Of a stretch of 64,000 bases of DNA, positions 52,137-60,122 are shown in pieces. Position 1 is the stretch's first letter; the number at the start of each line of letters is the position of its first letter. A model generated the notes under the pieces. That model was not told the origin of the DNA and searched no databases. It worked only from the letters and a program-made list of their open reading frames with translations. The stretch comes from Rhodospirillales bacterium. Lineage in GTDB: Bacteria > Pseudomonadota > Alphaproteobacteria > Rhodospirillales > Thalassospiraceae. Made by a program: the position numbers and the translations under genes. The DNA is taken from assembly GCA_019634165.1 (NCBI GenBank), contig JAHQVT010000012.1, forward strand, positions 367,528 through 431,527, given 5' to 3'.

Positions 52137-53534
52137 TCAATACATTACGTCGAAGCCATGGACGCCTGGCATTTGATCCATCGTATGACGAATTTGCATT
52201 AATCCCCGATGGGTTGTTGGTGTATCTGGTGCACCGCCAAGGCAGATGCGAATGGCATTGGGGCGGGGGACTTTTACGGTCATGAACGGGTCAGAAATCG
52301 TAACAGCCACGCCATTTTTACGCAGTTCTGAGGCAAACCATTCTTCCTGCCAGTGTTCAGGAATCCGCACCCACGCACTAAGCGATGTCGGGTGGTGGCG
52401 GACAACCGCATCGCCCAGAATTTCGGCAACAAGGGCCTGCCTTTCACGCATCAGGGCGCGTTGGACCGTAACGGCCTGATCAACCGTTCCATCCAGAATC
52501 CAGCGTGCGCCGATCTCTGCCATCAATGGAGTCCCCATCCAGCCGGTGACGCGCAGCACGCTGCTGGCGCGAATTGAAAGGTGCTGTGGAACGGTCAAAA
52601 AACCGGTGCGCAAACCGGGCATGACGATTTTGGTCAAGCTTGAAACATGGAAGCCAAGTTTTGGCAGGAAGCTGGTAATGGTCGGCAGGTTTTGTTCAAG
52701 AAGCGGGCGGTAGACATCATCCTCGATGACATATACGCCGTAATGTTCGGCGATCTCGGCGATTTTTTTACGCCGTTCCAACCCCATTAAACAGTTGGTC
52801 GGATTGGTGAAAATGGGTGTGACCACAAGGGCGCGGATCTGACGGTGTTGGCATTCACGCTCAAATGCTTCGGGCAGGATGCCTTCTTCGTCCGTCGGCA
52901 AAGCACCCAGTTTGAACCGTAAAATACTGGCTGTGCCAATCACACCATGATCGGTCAGGCTTTCGGTCAGGACCACATCATCGGGCTGCACAATCGTTGA
53001 AAGGGCGGTAAAGACGCCTTGGGCGGCCCCATTGGTGATGAGGAGGTTGGGGATGGTAACATCGACCCCCATGCTGGCCAGCCAGTTGCAGCCAATTTCG
53101 CGATGATATTCAAACCCTGCAACCGGACGGCAGCTTTCCATCCAGCCATGATGGGGTTCTTCTGCAAGTTTGGCATGTATCTGGCGCGATAAATCATTGT
53201 GATAATCGGTATAGGCGGCCCGAACGATTGAAAGGTCGATCAAGTCCGGTTGGCGATTATCAAGGATAAAGGTCGATGCCCGGTCCGTCAGGCGGGCCTG
53301 AACAAAGGTGCCGCGCCGTCTTTCGGAGCGTAAATAACCCTGTCGCTCAACTTCCTTATAAGCAGCACTGACGGTTTGGACGCTGACTTTAAGGCGATAT
53401 GCCAATTCCCGATGGGTTGGCATGCGGACATCATGGCGCAGGCGTCCCGACTCGATGTCGGTGATTATTGCTTCGACCAGTGCCTTGTATTTCGGCCCTG
53501 TTTCCCCGCTTAGATCTATGTCTGGCAACCACAT
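52137..53534 (-). CDS. enuR: MocR/GntR-aminotransferase-type regulator of ectoine catabolism
   Basis: This 465-residue chimeric regulator has an N-terminal GntR winged helix (KYKALVEAIITDIESGRL..MPTHRELAYRLKVSVQTVSAAYKEVE) at about 15-70 and a C-terminal class I aminotransferase-like domain from about 110. The PLP Lys is expected in SSLTKIVMPGLRTGF near residue 300. EnuR represses ectoine genes until diaminobutyrate-type intermediates react with its PLP. It is divergent from uehA, with a candidate operator between them and another before uehB. Confidence 0.9.
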   Translation of the reverse strand: MWLPDIDLSGETGPKYKALVEAIITDIESGRLRHDVRMPTHRELAYRLKVSVQTVSAAYKEVERQGYLRSERRRGTFVQARLTDRASTFILDNRQPDLIDLSIVRAAYTDYHNDLSRQIHAKLAEEPHHGWMESCRPVAGFEYHREIGCNWLASMGVDVTIPNLLITNGAAQGVFTALSTIVQPDDVVLTESLTDHGVIGTASILRFKLGALPTDEEGILPEAFERECQHRQIRALVVTPIFTNPTNCLMGLERRKKIAEIAEHYGVYVIEDDVYRPLLEQNLPTITSFLPKLGFHVSSLTKIVMPGLRTGFLTVPQHLSIRASSVLRVTGWMGTPLMAEIGARWILDGTVDQAVTVQRALMRERQALVAEILGDAVVRHHPTSLSAWVRIPEHWQEEWFASELRKNGVAVTISDPFMTVKVPRPNAIRICLGGAPDTPTTHRGLMQIRHTMDQMPGVHGFDVMY

Positions 53535-53608
53535 GGTTCGTTTTCTACCCCTTATGTTTTGCCAAACCCTAACATGTCCTCCGGGTTAATGTGTAGGCGT
53601 CATTGTTA

Positions 53609-53627
53609 TTTTGTCATGAAACAAAAA
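53609..53627. promoter_or_regulatory. Candidate EnuR operator in the enuR-uehA divergent region
   Basis: TTTTGTCATGAAACAAAAA, one mismatch from the uehB-upstream site, lies 75 bases upstream of enuR and 127 bases upstream of uehA. It could control both genes. Confidence 0.7.
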
Positions 53628-53753
53628 CGACATTGACCTGATGCAGGAACATTTCAACACTTTGCCCGTTCATAACATTGATGTGCCAATCAAGCGCCAC
53701 CGATTCCGGGCAAAGACCCGGAAGCTGCGCGTAATAACAAGGGAGACTTCGAT

Positions 53754-54773
53754 ATGAGTTTGAACAAACTCCTCAAGGCGACTCTATCTGCTGCGGCCCT
53801 GTTTGCAGTAGCCGGAACCGCCGCCCACGCTGAAGAATGGAAATTTGCCCACGAAGAAAGCCCGGGCGATGTTCAGGACCTCTATGCTCAGGAATTCAAA
53901 CGTCTGGTGGAAGAAAAAACCAGCGGTGATGTAACGGTTACCATCTACACATATGGTCAGCTTGGGACGGAAAACGACATTACCGAATTAACTGCTGCGG
54001 GGGCGATCCAGTTCTCGAACGCATCTCCGGGGCATTTGGGGACTTTTGTTCCTGAAATTCAGGTCTTTGGTGTGCCTTACCTGCTGTCGCAGGATAACGA
54101 TGTGAACAAAAAAGTTCTTTCGGGCAGCCCGACCATCTATGACGGTCTTGGCAAGGATTTTGAATCCAAAAGCTTGAAGCTTTATACCATGTACCCTGAA
54201 GGCGAGATGGTCTGGACCACCAAGAAAGAAGTCATGAAGCCGGACGATTTTGACGGTGTCAAATTCCGTGTCATGACCTCGCCAATCCTGATCGAAACCT
54301 ATAAATCGTTTGGTTCTGATCCGGTGGCATTGCCATGGGGCGAAGTATATTCGGGTCTTCAGACCAACGTCATTGACGCACAGGTAAACCCGATCTTCTT
54401 CATCGAAAGTGCCAAGTTTTACGAAGTTACCGACTATCTGATTTATGCCGGTCAGCAGCAATACACGACGACGGTTGTGTCGAATGCCGACTTCTATGCA
54501 GGTCTTTCAGATGATCGTAAAGCGATGCTTGCGGACGTCAAAGCCGAACTTGATGACTTCATTTATGATGCCCAAACCAAGGCAAATGAAGCCGCCCTTG
54601 GCCGTATCAAAGAAGCCAAGCCTGACATCAAGGTTATTCGTCTGAGTGACGAACAACGTGCTGCGTTCAAAGATGCTTCCAAAGGCATTGGTGCCAGCCT
54701 TGTTGACGAAGTTGGTGGCGATACTCAGGAAGTTCTCGACGCCCTTCGTAAGGAATTCGGGACTGCGATGTAA
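53754..54773 (+). CDS. uehA: Ectoine/5-hydroxyectoine-binding TRAP protein (UehA/TeaA-like)
   Basis: This 339-residue periplasmic DctP-family protein has a Sec signal peptide over residues 1-26 (cleavage near AHAEE). The mature part begins WKFAHEESPGDVQDLYAQEF, very like TeaA. Pocket residues known for TeaA/UehA are present: Glu in AHEE, Arg in KFRVMTSP, Trp in LPWGEVYSGLQT, and Asn and Phe in QVNPIFFIES. One aromatic wall residue appears as Tyr (QQQYTTT) instead of Phe. A GGGAGA site precedes the ATG. It is encoded divergently from its permeases, which is unusual for TRAP systems. Confidence 0.92.
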   Translation: MSLNKLLKATLSAAALFAVAGTAAHAEEWKFAHEESPGDVQDLYAQEFKRLVEEKTSGDVTVTIYTYGQLGTENDITELTAAGAIQFSNASPGHLGTFVPEIQVFGVPYLLSQDNDVNKKVLSGSPTIYDGLGKDFESKSLKLYTMYPEGEMVWTTKKEVMKPDDFDGVKFRVMTSPILIETYKSFGSDPVALPWGEVYSGLQTNVIDAQVNPIFFIESAKFYEVTDYLIYAGQQQYTTTVVSNADFYAGLSDDRKAMLADVKAELDDFIYDAQTKANEAALGRIKEAKPDIKVIRLSDEQRAAFKDASKGIGASLVDEVGGDTQEVLDALRKEFGTAM

Positions 54774-54804
54774 GGGTTAAGCTCTTCCAAAGCTAGAAAC
54801 TTAT

Positions 54805-54836
54805 AAGGCCTCCGCAAGTTTACTTGCGGGGGCCTT
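54805..54836 (+). terminator. Hairpin downstream of uehA
   Basis: AAGGCCTCCGCAAG pairs with CTTGCGGGGGCCTT (14 bp, one G-T pair, 4-base loop) 31 bases after the uehA stop. The U-run is short (TTT), so it may be a terminator of moderate strength or an mRNA stabiliser. Confidence 0.7.
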
Positions 54837-55049
54837 TATGCGTTCAATTACTCTTGCTATCCATCGGGCTGTGTATGAACGCACCTTATTAAGGAAACAG
54901 CACAGATTGATGTGTGTGTATTTAACCTGAAAATTCACGTCATTCCTCACAGCTTCAGGGCTTTGTTCGTCTGTTGTTTGACATTGCTGCATCCCGTTTG
55001 CGGAAGATGGCAGCGAATGTCATTGCAATAGAGCCGAAAGGAGTTGGCT

Positions 55050-55463
55050 ATGAATTTCATGACCCTGTTTATGGGAATGCGCGATTTTCTATTTCCGGTT
55101 TTGATGTGCGGAGCAATGCTTCTCGGTGCATTCACGACATCGGCAAAAGCGAGAATTTATAAGGGTGACACGGTTGTAGAACCTGCCGTCTTGAATGAGG
55201 CGGCGCCAGAAAGCGGCCCAACTGTTGAAACTGTGTTGAACGGTTCTGCTGATGCAGATGTTGTCAAAGGGGCCACCAATCCAGGCGGCGAGCAGGGCAA
55301 TAACTATGACCTTGTTCTTGATAGCGGTTCGGTCTGGAAGAAGGATGCTACTGGCTACTTTGTAAAGGTACTGGTTCGCGTCAGCGGGTCCCCGCAGAAG
55401 ACTTGCTCGGTCTATGTCGAGAAAGCAGGTAGTGATTATAAAACTGCCTGCATCAAACAGTGA
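55050..55463 (+). CDS. Hypothetical secreted protein
   Basis: This 137-residue protein starts at ATG 55050 with an AAAGGAG site 6 bases upstream; the track's TTG start is less likely. A hydrophobic N-terminus (FLFPVLMCGAMLLGAFTTSA, about 14-33) looks like a signal peptide or anchor. The mature region is small and Gly/Val-rich, with a closing pair of Cys (KTCSVYV and TACIKQ) that could form a disulfide. I do not recognise a family. It sits alone between uehA and the convergent aminotransferase gene, with terminators on both sides. Confidence 0.65.
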   Translation: MNFMTLFMGMRDFLFPVLMCGAMLLGAFTTSAKARIYKGDTVVEPAVLNEAAPESGPTVETVLNGSADADVVKGATNPGGEQGNNYDLVLDSGSVWKKDATGYFVKVLVRVSGSPQKTCSVYVEKAGSDYKTACIKQ

Positions 55464-55478
55464 TCCTCACGCATAAAA

Positions 55479-55508
55479 ACAGGGGCCGGTCATGGGCCCG
55501 GCCCCTGT
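55479..55508. terminator. Bidirectional terminator between the secreted protein and aminotransferase genes
   Basis: ACAGGGGCCGG pairs perfectly with CCGGCCCCTGT (8-base loop). On the minus strand the stem is followed by a short T-run (TTTTT), which ends the aminotransferase operon. Confidence 0.85.
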
Positions 55509-55566
55509 GGAGCACCGCGTCTGGAAGAAGGTTTGACGCGGTGGGACTTTCGGTGGACGGCTGTGT

Positions 55567-56967
55567 TTATTTGCCGGCAGCAACTTCGTCGGCAACCGCA
55601 TCAACGGCCTGTTTGGCAATGTCGATGACCTTGTCGACTTCTGCCTTGGTGATGCAAAGCGGTGGGGCGAAACCAAGGATGTCGCCATGCGGCATGGCAC
55701 GCGCAATCATACCGCGTTCGAGGCAGGCTGCGGAAACGCGCGGACCGATTTTCATGTTCGGATCAAAACGCTCTTTCTTGGTTTTATCAGCAACGAATTC
55801 AAGGGCCGCCATCAGGCCAACGCCACGTGCTTCGCCAACCAGGGGATGATCGTTGAAGGTTTCGCGCATGCGTTGTTGCATGTAACCACCGGTCTCAGCC
55901 GAGTTGCCCGTCAGGTTTTCGCCATCAACGATATCAAGGTTTGCGTTGGCGGCTGCGGCACAGACTGGATGTGCAGAATATGTCCAACCATGACCGAGCG
56001 GGCCCATTTTGTCAGAGCCTTCTTCAAGCACTTTCCAAACGCGTTCGCCAACAATCACACCCGACAGCGGCAGGTAGCCCGATGTTACACCTTTGGCAAT
56101 CGTGATCAGGTCGGGTTTGATGCCATAATGCATGGAGCCGAAGTATGATCCGGTACGGCCAAAGGCAGTGACAACTTCGTCGGCAACCAGAAGGACGTCA
56201 TACTTGTTCAGAACGGCCTGAATGGCTTCCCAGTAGCCTTCTGGCGGGGTGATGATGCCGCCCGTGCCCATGACCGGCTCGCCGATGAAGGCGGCAATGG
56301 TTTCCGGACCTTCGCGCAGGATCATTTTTTCAAGATCATCAGCACAGCGCTTGGCGAATTCTGCTTCGGTTTCACCGGCTTCTGCATTCCAGTAATGGTG
56401 CGGGCAGGTGGTGTGCAAAACAGGGGCGCGCGGCAAATCAAATGCGTTATGGAAGGCGGCAAGGCCCGTCAGGCTGCCGGTCATGATCCCGGAGCCATGA
56501 TAGCCGCGCCAGCGCGAGATGATCTTTTTCTTCTGCGGCAGGCCACGGATGTTGTTGTAGTACCAGATCAGCTTGATGTTGGTTTCGTTGGCATCCGATC
56601 CGGACATGCCGTAATAGACGCGCTGCATGCCTTCTGGCGCAGACTTGATGATGCGGTCTGACAGACGAATGACCGGCTCGTTCCCGTGCCCGACATAGGT
56701 ATGGTAATAGGCCAGTTCTTTGGCCTGGGCATAAATGGCATCGGCAATTTCGGTGCGGCCATAGCCGATATTCACACAGTAAAGACCGGCGAATGCATCG
56801 AGGCTTTCGAGGCCTTCGGTGTCATGAATGTAAATGCCCTTGCCGCCATTGATGATGCGGTTCGGGGTTTCGCCGTCCGCGTGCTGGCGCATGTTGGTCG
56901 ACGGATGCATGAAATGCGCCCGGTCCATCGCCTGCAGGTCGGCGGTTGAGTTTTTAATAACATTCAT
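55567..56967 (-). CDS. doeD: Class III aminotransferase, DoeD-like (or polyamine:pyruvate transaminase)
   Basis: This is a 466-residue PLP aminotransferase. The substrate-domain motif DAFAGLYCVNIGYGR is near residue 60, GMSGSDANE is near 122, the PLP-binding Asp is in LLVADEVVTAFGRTG near 265, and the Lys is in ITIAKGVTSGY near 293. In ectoine degradation DoeD converts diaminobutyrate to aspartate semialdehyde. Very similar enzymes (SpuC type) transaminate putrescine, so both roles are possible here because a polyamine operon is also present. It is encoded downstream of the DoeC-like dehydrogenase, 42 bases apart. Confidence 0.78.
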   Translation of the reverse strand: MNVIKNSTADLQAMDRAHFMHPSTNMRQHADGETPNRIINGGKGIYIHDTEGLESLDAFAGLYCVNIGYGRTEIADAIYAQAKELAYYHTYVGHGNEPVIRLSDRIIKSAPEGMQRVYYGMSGSDANETNIKLIWYYNNIRGLPQKKKIISRWRGYHGSGIMTGSLTGLAAFHNAFDLPRAPVLHTTCPHHYWNAEAGETEAEFAKRCADDLEKMILREGPETIAAFIGEPVMGTGGIITPPEGYWEAIQAVLNKYDVLLVADEVVTAFGRTGSYFGSMHYGIKPDLITIAKGVTSGYLPLSGVIVGERVWKVLEEGSDKMGPLGHGWTYSAHPVCAAAANANLDIVDGENLTGNSAETGGYMQQRMRETFNDHPLVGEARGVGLMAALEFVADKTKKERFDPNMKIGPRVSAACLERGMIARAMPHGDILGFAPPLCITKAEVDKVIDIAKQAVDAVADEVAAGK

Positions 56968-57009
56968 TTTTGTTCTCCCATGTGAATGCGGTTGTATTGG
57001 ATGCGCGCG

Positions 57010-58497
57010 TTATTGTTTGAATGCAGCGCAGACATATTTGAGTTCGGTGAATTCTTCGAGACCGTGACGTGATCCTTCGCGGCCAAGGCCAGATTGTTTG
57101 ACCCCGCCAAACGGGATCGGTGCGCCGGTAATTTTCACGCAGTTCAGCGCAACCATGCCGTATTCAAGGGCGTTTGAAACGCGGTTCGCGCGGTCATGGT
57201 CCTTGGTAAACAGATAGGCTGCAAGGCCATATTCGCTGTCATTGGCCTGATTGATGACGTCTTGCTCAAATTCAAATGCCATGACGGGTGCTACCGGGCC
57301 AAAAGTTTCTTCGCGGTAGATTTGCATGTCACTGGTGACATCGGCAAGCAAAGTCGGGGCATAGAACAATCCGCCCATCTTTTTGCCGCCGGTCAAAACA
57401 CGGGCACCTTTGGCGCGCGCATCGGCAACATGTTCTTCGCATTTGCCAACCGCACGGTCATGCATCAGCGGGCCAATTTCGACATGTTCCTCGATCCCGT
57501 TGCCAACGCGCAGTTCGGCAATGGCCTTGGCGTATTTATCAAGAAATTCATCATAGATGCCGCTTTGAACAAAGATGCGGTTTGCCGCAAGGCAATCCTG
57601 GCCGCTGGTGGCAAATTTGGCATTGATCGCATGGGTGACGGCTTCATCGACATCCACATCATCAAACAGAATAAACGGGGCATGACCGCCCAGTTCCATC
57701 GACATTTTCTTGATGGTCTGTGCACCTTGCGACAAAAGCAACCGCCCGACTTCGGTTGAGCCGGTAAAGGACAGTGCGCGAACAATCGGGTTGCCGCACA
57801 GCTCGCCCACCACGGGGGTCGGATCACCGGTGATGATGTTAAACACGCCAGCCGGTATGCCCGCCCGTTCGGCCAGTTCGGCCAATGCGGTGGCCGAAAA
57901 CGGTGTTTCGGTGGCCGGGCGGACAATCATGGTGCAGCCCGCAGCCAAGGCGGCTGCGGCTTTGCGCGTGATCATCGCGCATGGGAAGTTCCATGGGGTG
58001 ACGGCGGCGGTGACGCCGATCGGTTCGCGTTTGACCGACATGTTGCGACCGGGCAGGTGGGATGTGATGTTTTCAACATTCATCCGCTTGGCTTCTTCGG
58101 CATAGAACTCAATAAAGCTTGCGGCATAGTCGATCTCGCCACGCGATTCCGTGATTGGCTTTCCCTGTTCCAAGGTCATGAGAAGAGCCAGATCTTCCTT
58201 GTTTTCGATCAGAAGATCATGCCAGCGCTTGAGCGCATTGGCGCGTTCTTGCGGCAGAAGGGCCGCCCATGTTGGGAGCGCTTTTTTCGCTGCAGCAATT
58301 GCCGTACGGGTTTCAGAAATGCCCATGTTTGGCACGGTGCCGATGAAGCTGCCGTCGAACGGGTTGGTGACTTCGATGGCCTGCAGATTATCGGCAGAGC
58401 ACCAGCGCCCGTCAATATAGGCGTGTTCGCGCAGCAGCCGAAGATCAGCAAGCTGGCTTAACGACACGCAACGCTGTTCTTTTGATTGTGCCGACAT
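57010..58497 (-). CDS. doeC: Aldehyde dehydrogenase, DoeC/GabD-like
   Basis: This 495-residue NAD(P)-dependent aldehyde dehydrogenase is of succinate-semialdehyde type. The dinucleotide segment is TPWNFPCAMITRKAAAALAAG near 165, the Glu motif is MSMELGGHAPF near 265, and the Cys is in ATSGQDCLAANRIF near 298. ATG 58497 follows AAGGAG; the track start at 58524 has none. Beside a DoeD-type transaminase it would oxidise aspartate semialdehyde to aspartate as DoeC. Alternatively, with PatD-derived GABA, it could be GabD. No EnuR-type site was seen upstream. Confidence 0.75.
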   Translation of the reverse strand: MSAQSKEQRCVSLSQLADLRLLREHAYIDGRWCSADNLQAIEVTNPFDGSFIGTVPNMGISETRTAIAAAKKALPTWAALLPQERANALKRWHDLLIENKEDLALLMTLEQGKPITESRGEIDYAASFIEFYAEEAKRMNVENITSHLPGRNMSVKREPIGVTAAVTPWNFPCAMITRKAAAALAAGCTMIVRPATETPFSATALAELAERAGIPAGVFNIITGDPTPVVGELCGNPIVRALSFTGSTEVGRLLLSQGAQTIKKMSMELGGHAPFILFDDVDVDEAVTHAINAKFATSGQDCLAANRIFVQSGIYDEFLDKYAKAIAELRVGNGIEEHVEIGPLMHDRAVGKCEEHVADARAKGARVLTGGKKMGGLFYAPTLLADVTSDMQIYREETFGPVAPVMAFEFEQDVINQANDSEYGLAAYLFTKDHDRANRVSNALEYGMVALNCVKITGAPIPFGGVKQSGLGREGSRHGLEEFTELKYVCAAFKQ

Positions 58498-58677
58498 CGG
58501 GAACTCCTTGAAACGTGCTGGCATGTTTGCGCCAAGCGTGTTTGTTGAACTGCAAGGAGGCTATCAGCAGTTTCTCAGAGGAGGTTTCCGAACTCAGGGC
58601 CATTTGATGCGTTTTTTTTGGCACAGCAGGGGGAAATCGGGATGTTTCTTCTGTCGGGTATTAAAAACGCCTAAAAA

Positions 58678-58923
58678 TCAATCGTCTGCAGGTGTCAGAT
58701 ATTTCTGCACTTCCTGCCTTTGACGACGTTTTTCAATGACCGTACGGACAATGATCACGGCAAAGAACAAAACCACAATGCTGGTCGACATCGGAAAGGC
58801 AAAGGGAATACCAACAACAAACAACAATGCGCCAAGGATGCTGCCACCCAAGATCACGATAAAGCCGCCAAGGATGACGACGGCAATAACGGTGGCCAGC
58901 AGGATGGAGGCGATCTTATTCAT
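58678..58923 (-). CDS. Small membrane protein, function unknown
   Basis: This 81-residue protein has two adjacent hydrophobic stretches (ASILLATVIAVVILGGFIVILGG and STSIVVLFFAVIIVRTVI) followed by a basic tail (EKRRQRQEVQKYL). The composition is typical of a real inner-membrane protein, although no family is recognised and the ribosome site is weak. It is divergent from the glycosyltransferase gene. Confidence 0.55.
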   Translation of the reverse strand: MNKIASILLATVIAVVILGGFIVILGGSILGALLFVVGIPFAFPMSTSIVVLFFAVIIVRTVIEKRRQRQEVQKYLTPADD

Positions 58924-59061
58924 TCAAGGACAGTCTTTGTTGGAAAGAGGCGAAATATAGGGCCAATTATCGACATGAATGGCGGCAAAAAGTTGACCGA
59001 AGCGCAGTCAGGTGCGAAACCTTCAATCAACCATATCCAACCTTATAAAGAATTTGTCCGC

Positions 59062-60021
59062 ATGACCAAAGTTTCCTTCGTTGTCACAGTTTTCAACAAA
59101 GAAGAGTACCTGCCGCTTGTGATCCGATCACTTGACGCGCAAATAGGGGACTTTGAACGGGAATATGTTTTTGTCGATGACGGGTCATCCGATCGTTCGG
59201 TCGAGGTGATCAAAGAATGCACCAAGGACGCAGAATTTACGGTTCAGATCGTCAGTCAGGTCAATCAGGGCGCATCGGTTGCCCATGATGCCGGGGTTGC
59301 CGCGGCAACCGGTGACTGGATCAAGTTTTGCGATGGTGATGATTTGCTGGCCCCGGATGCGACACGTAATTTGTTAGCGGCATGTGAGCGCCATAATACG
59401 GAACATGCTTGGGGCGATCTGGAATATTTTGAATTTGGCGGGGAAAAAGACCCGCTGGATCGACCATCTTCGGAATTGCCAGAGGATTATCAAAGCATTG
59501 ATGACGGGCTTAGTTTTTTTATCCGCAACTGTCCGGCCAATTCAACTTCGATGTTGATTGGACGTGAATTCTATTTGCGGGCAGGTGGTTGTAACAAGGC
59601 GTTGGTTTCGCCTGATCAGATGCTGTTTTTGCGTCTGTTCCGCACCGGGCCGGGGGTTCATTTGCAAGGGGCTGTTGGTTTGCTGCCGGATGCGGCACCG
59701 GGGCGTTTGTCATCGCAAAAGGGACGGTCGCGCTATGAGTCTGTTTTGGCCCTACATACCGTAATGACAGAAGCACCAGGTATTCCAGCACGTCATATGG
59801 CAGAAGCCTATCGTCGGGCAACGGCGCGGGCCTATCGTTTTGATCGCCGCAATCATGGCAAGATTATTTCTGCCCACCTGATGCGGTATCTGGAAAGCAA
59901 ACTTATGGTGCCAGCTCGTCCGCAAGATCGGGTGTATGCGGCCCTTGGTGCCTTTACCGATGATGGTCGTATAGAACGTCCGGAAAACTGGAAGCCAGCA
60001 GCTATTCGCACACCATCCTGA
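59062..60021 (+). CDS. Family 2 glycosyltransferase
   Basis: This cytoplasmic GT-A fold enzyme has about 319 residues. It begins VSFVVTVFNKEEYLPLVIRSL, followed by YVFVDDGSSDRSVEVI near 35 and the metal-binding DGDD in WIKFCDGDDLLAP near 92, the classic GT2 pattern. The track ORF extends 342 bases upstream through the opposite-strand membrane protein with low-complexity sequence; ATG 59062 is where the conserved domain starts, and 58975 is an alternative. There are no membrane segments. It probably transfers a sugar to a cell-surface glycan; acceptor and donor are unknown. It is a single gene with a terminator after it. Confidence 0.85.
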   Translation: MTKVSFVVTVFNKEEYLPLVIRSLDAQIGDFEREYVFVDDGSSDRSVEVIKECTKDAEFTVQIVSQVNQGASVAHDAGVAAATGDWIKFCDGDDLLAPDATRNLLAACERHNTEHAWGDLEYFEFGGEKDPLDRPSSELPEDYQSIDDGLSFFIRNCPANSTSMLIGREFYLRAGGCNKALVSPDQMLFLRLFRTGPGVHLQGAVGLLPDAAPGRLSSQKGRSRYESVLALHTVMTEAPGIPARHMAEAYRRATARAYRFDRRNHGKIISAHLMRYLESKLMVPARPQDRVYAALGAFTDDGRIERPENWKPAAIRTPS

Positions 60022-60072
60022 TCATAGTATTCGATCATAAGGATGTTTGGTTCACGGGCGTTTGATATTAGA

Positions 60073-60108
60073 AAACCCAGCATCGGTTTCTTGATGCTGG
60101 GTTTTTTT
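60073..60108. terminator. Bidirectional terminator between the glycosyltransferase and ABC genes
   Basis: AAACCCAGCATC pairs perfectly with GATGCTGGGTTT (12 bp, 8-base loop), with T7 on the plus side and A4 on the other. Confidence 0.88.
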
Positions 60109-60122
60109 GGCGATCATATGTC

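Noticed and set aside
58720-59061. Upstream extension of the glycosyltransferase ORF
   Set aside because: It is the antisense of the small membrane protein and has Asn/Asp/Lys low complexity; the GT2 domain starts at 59062.
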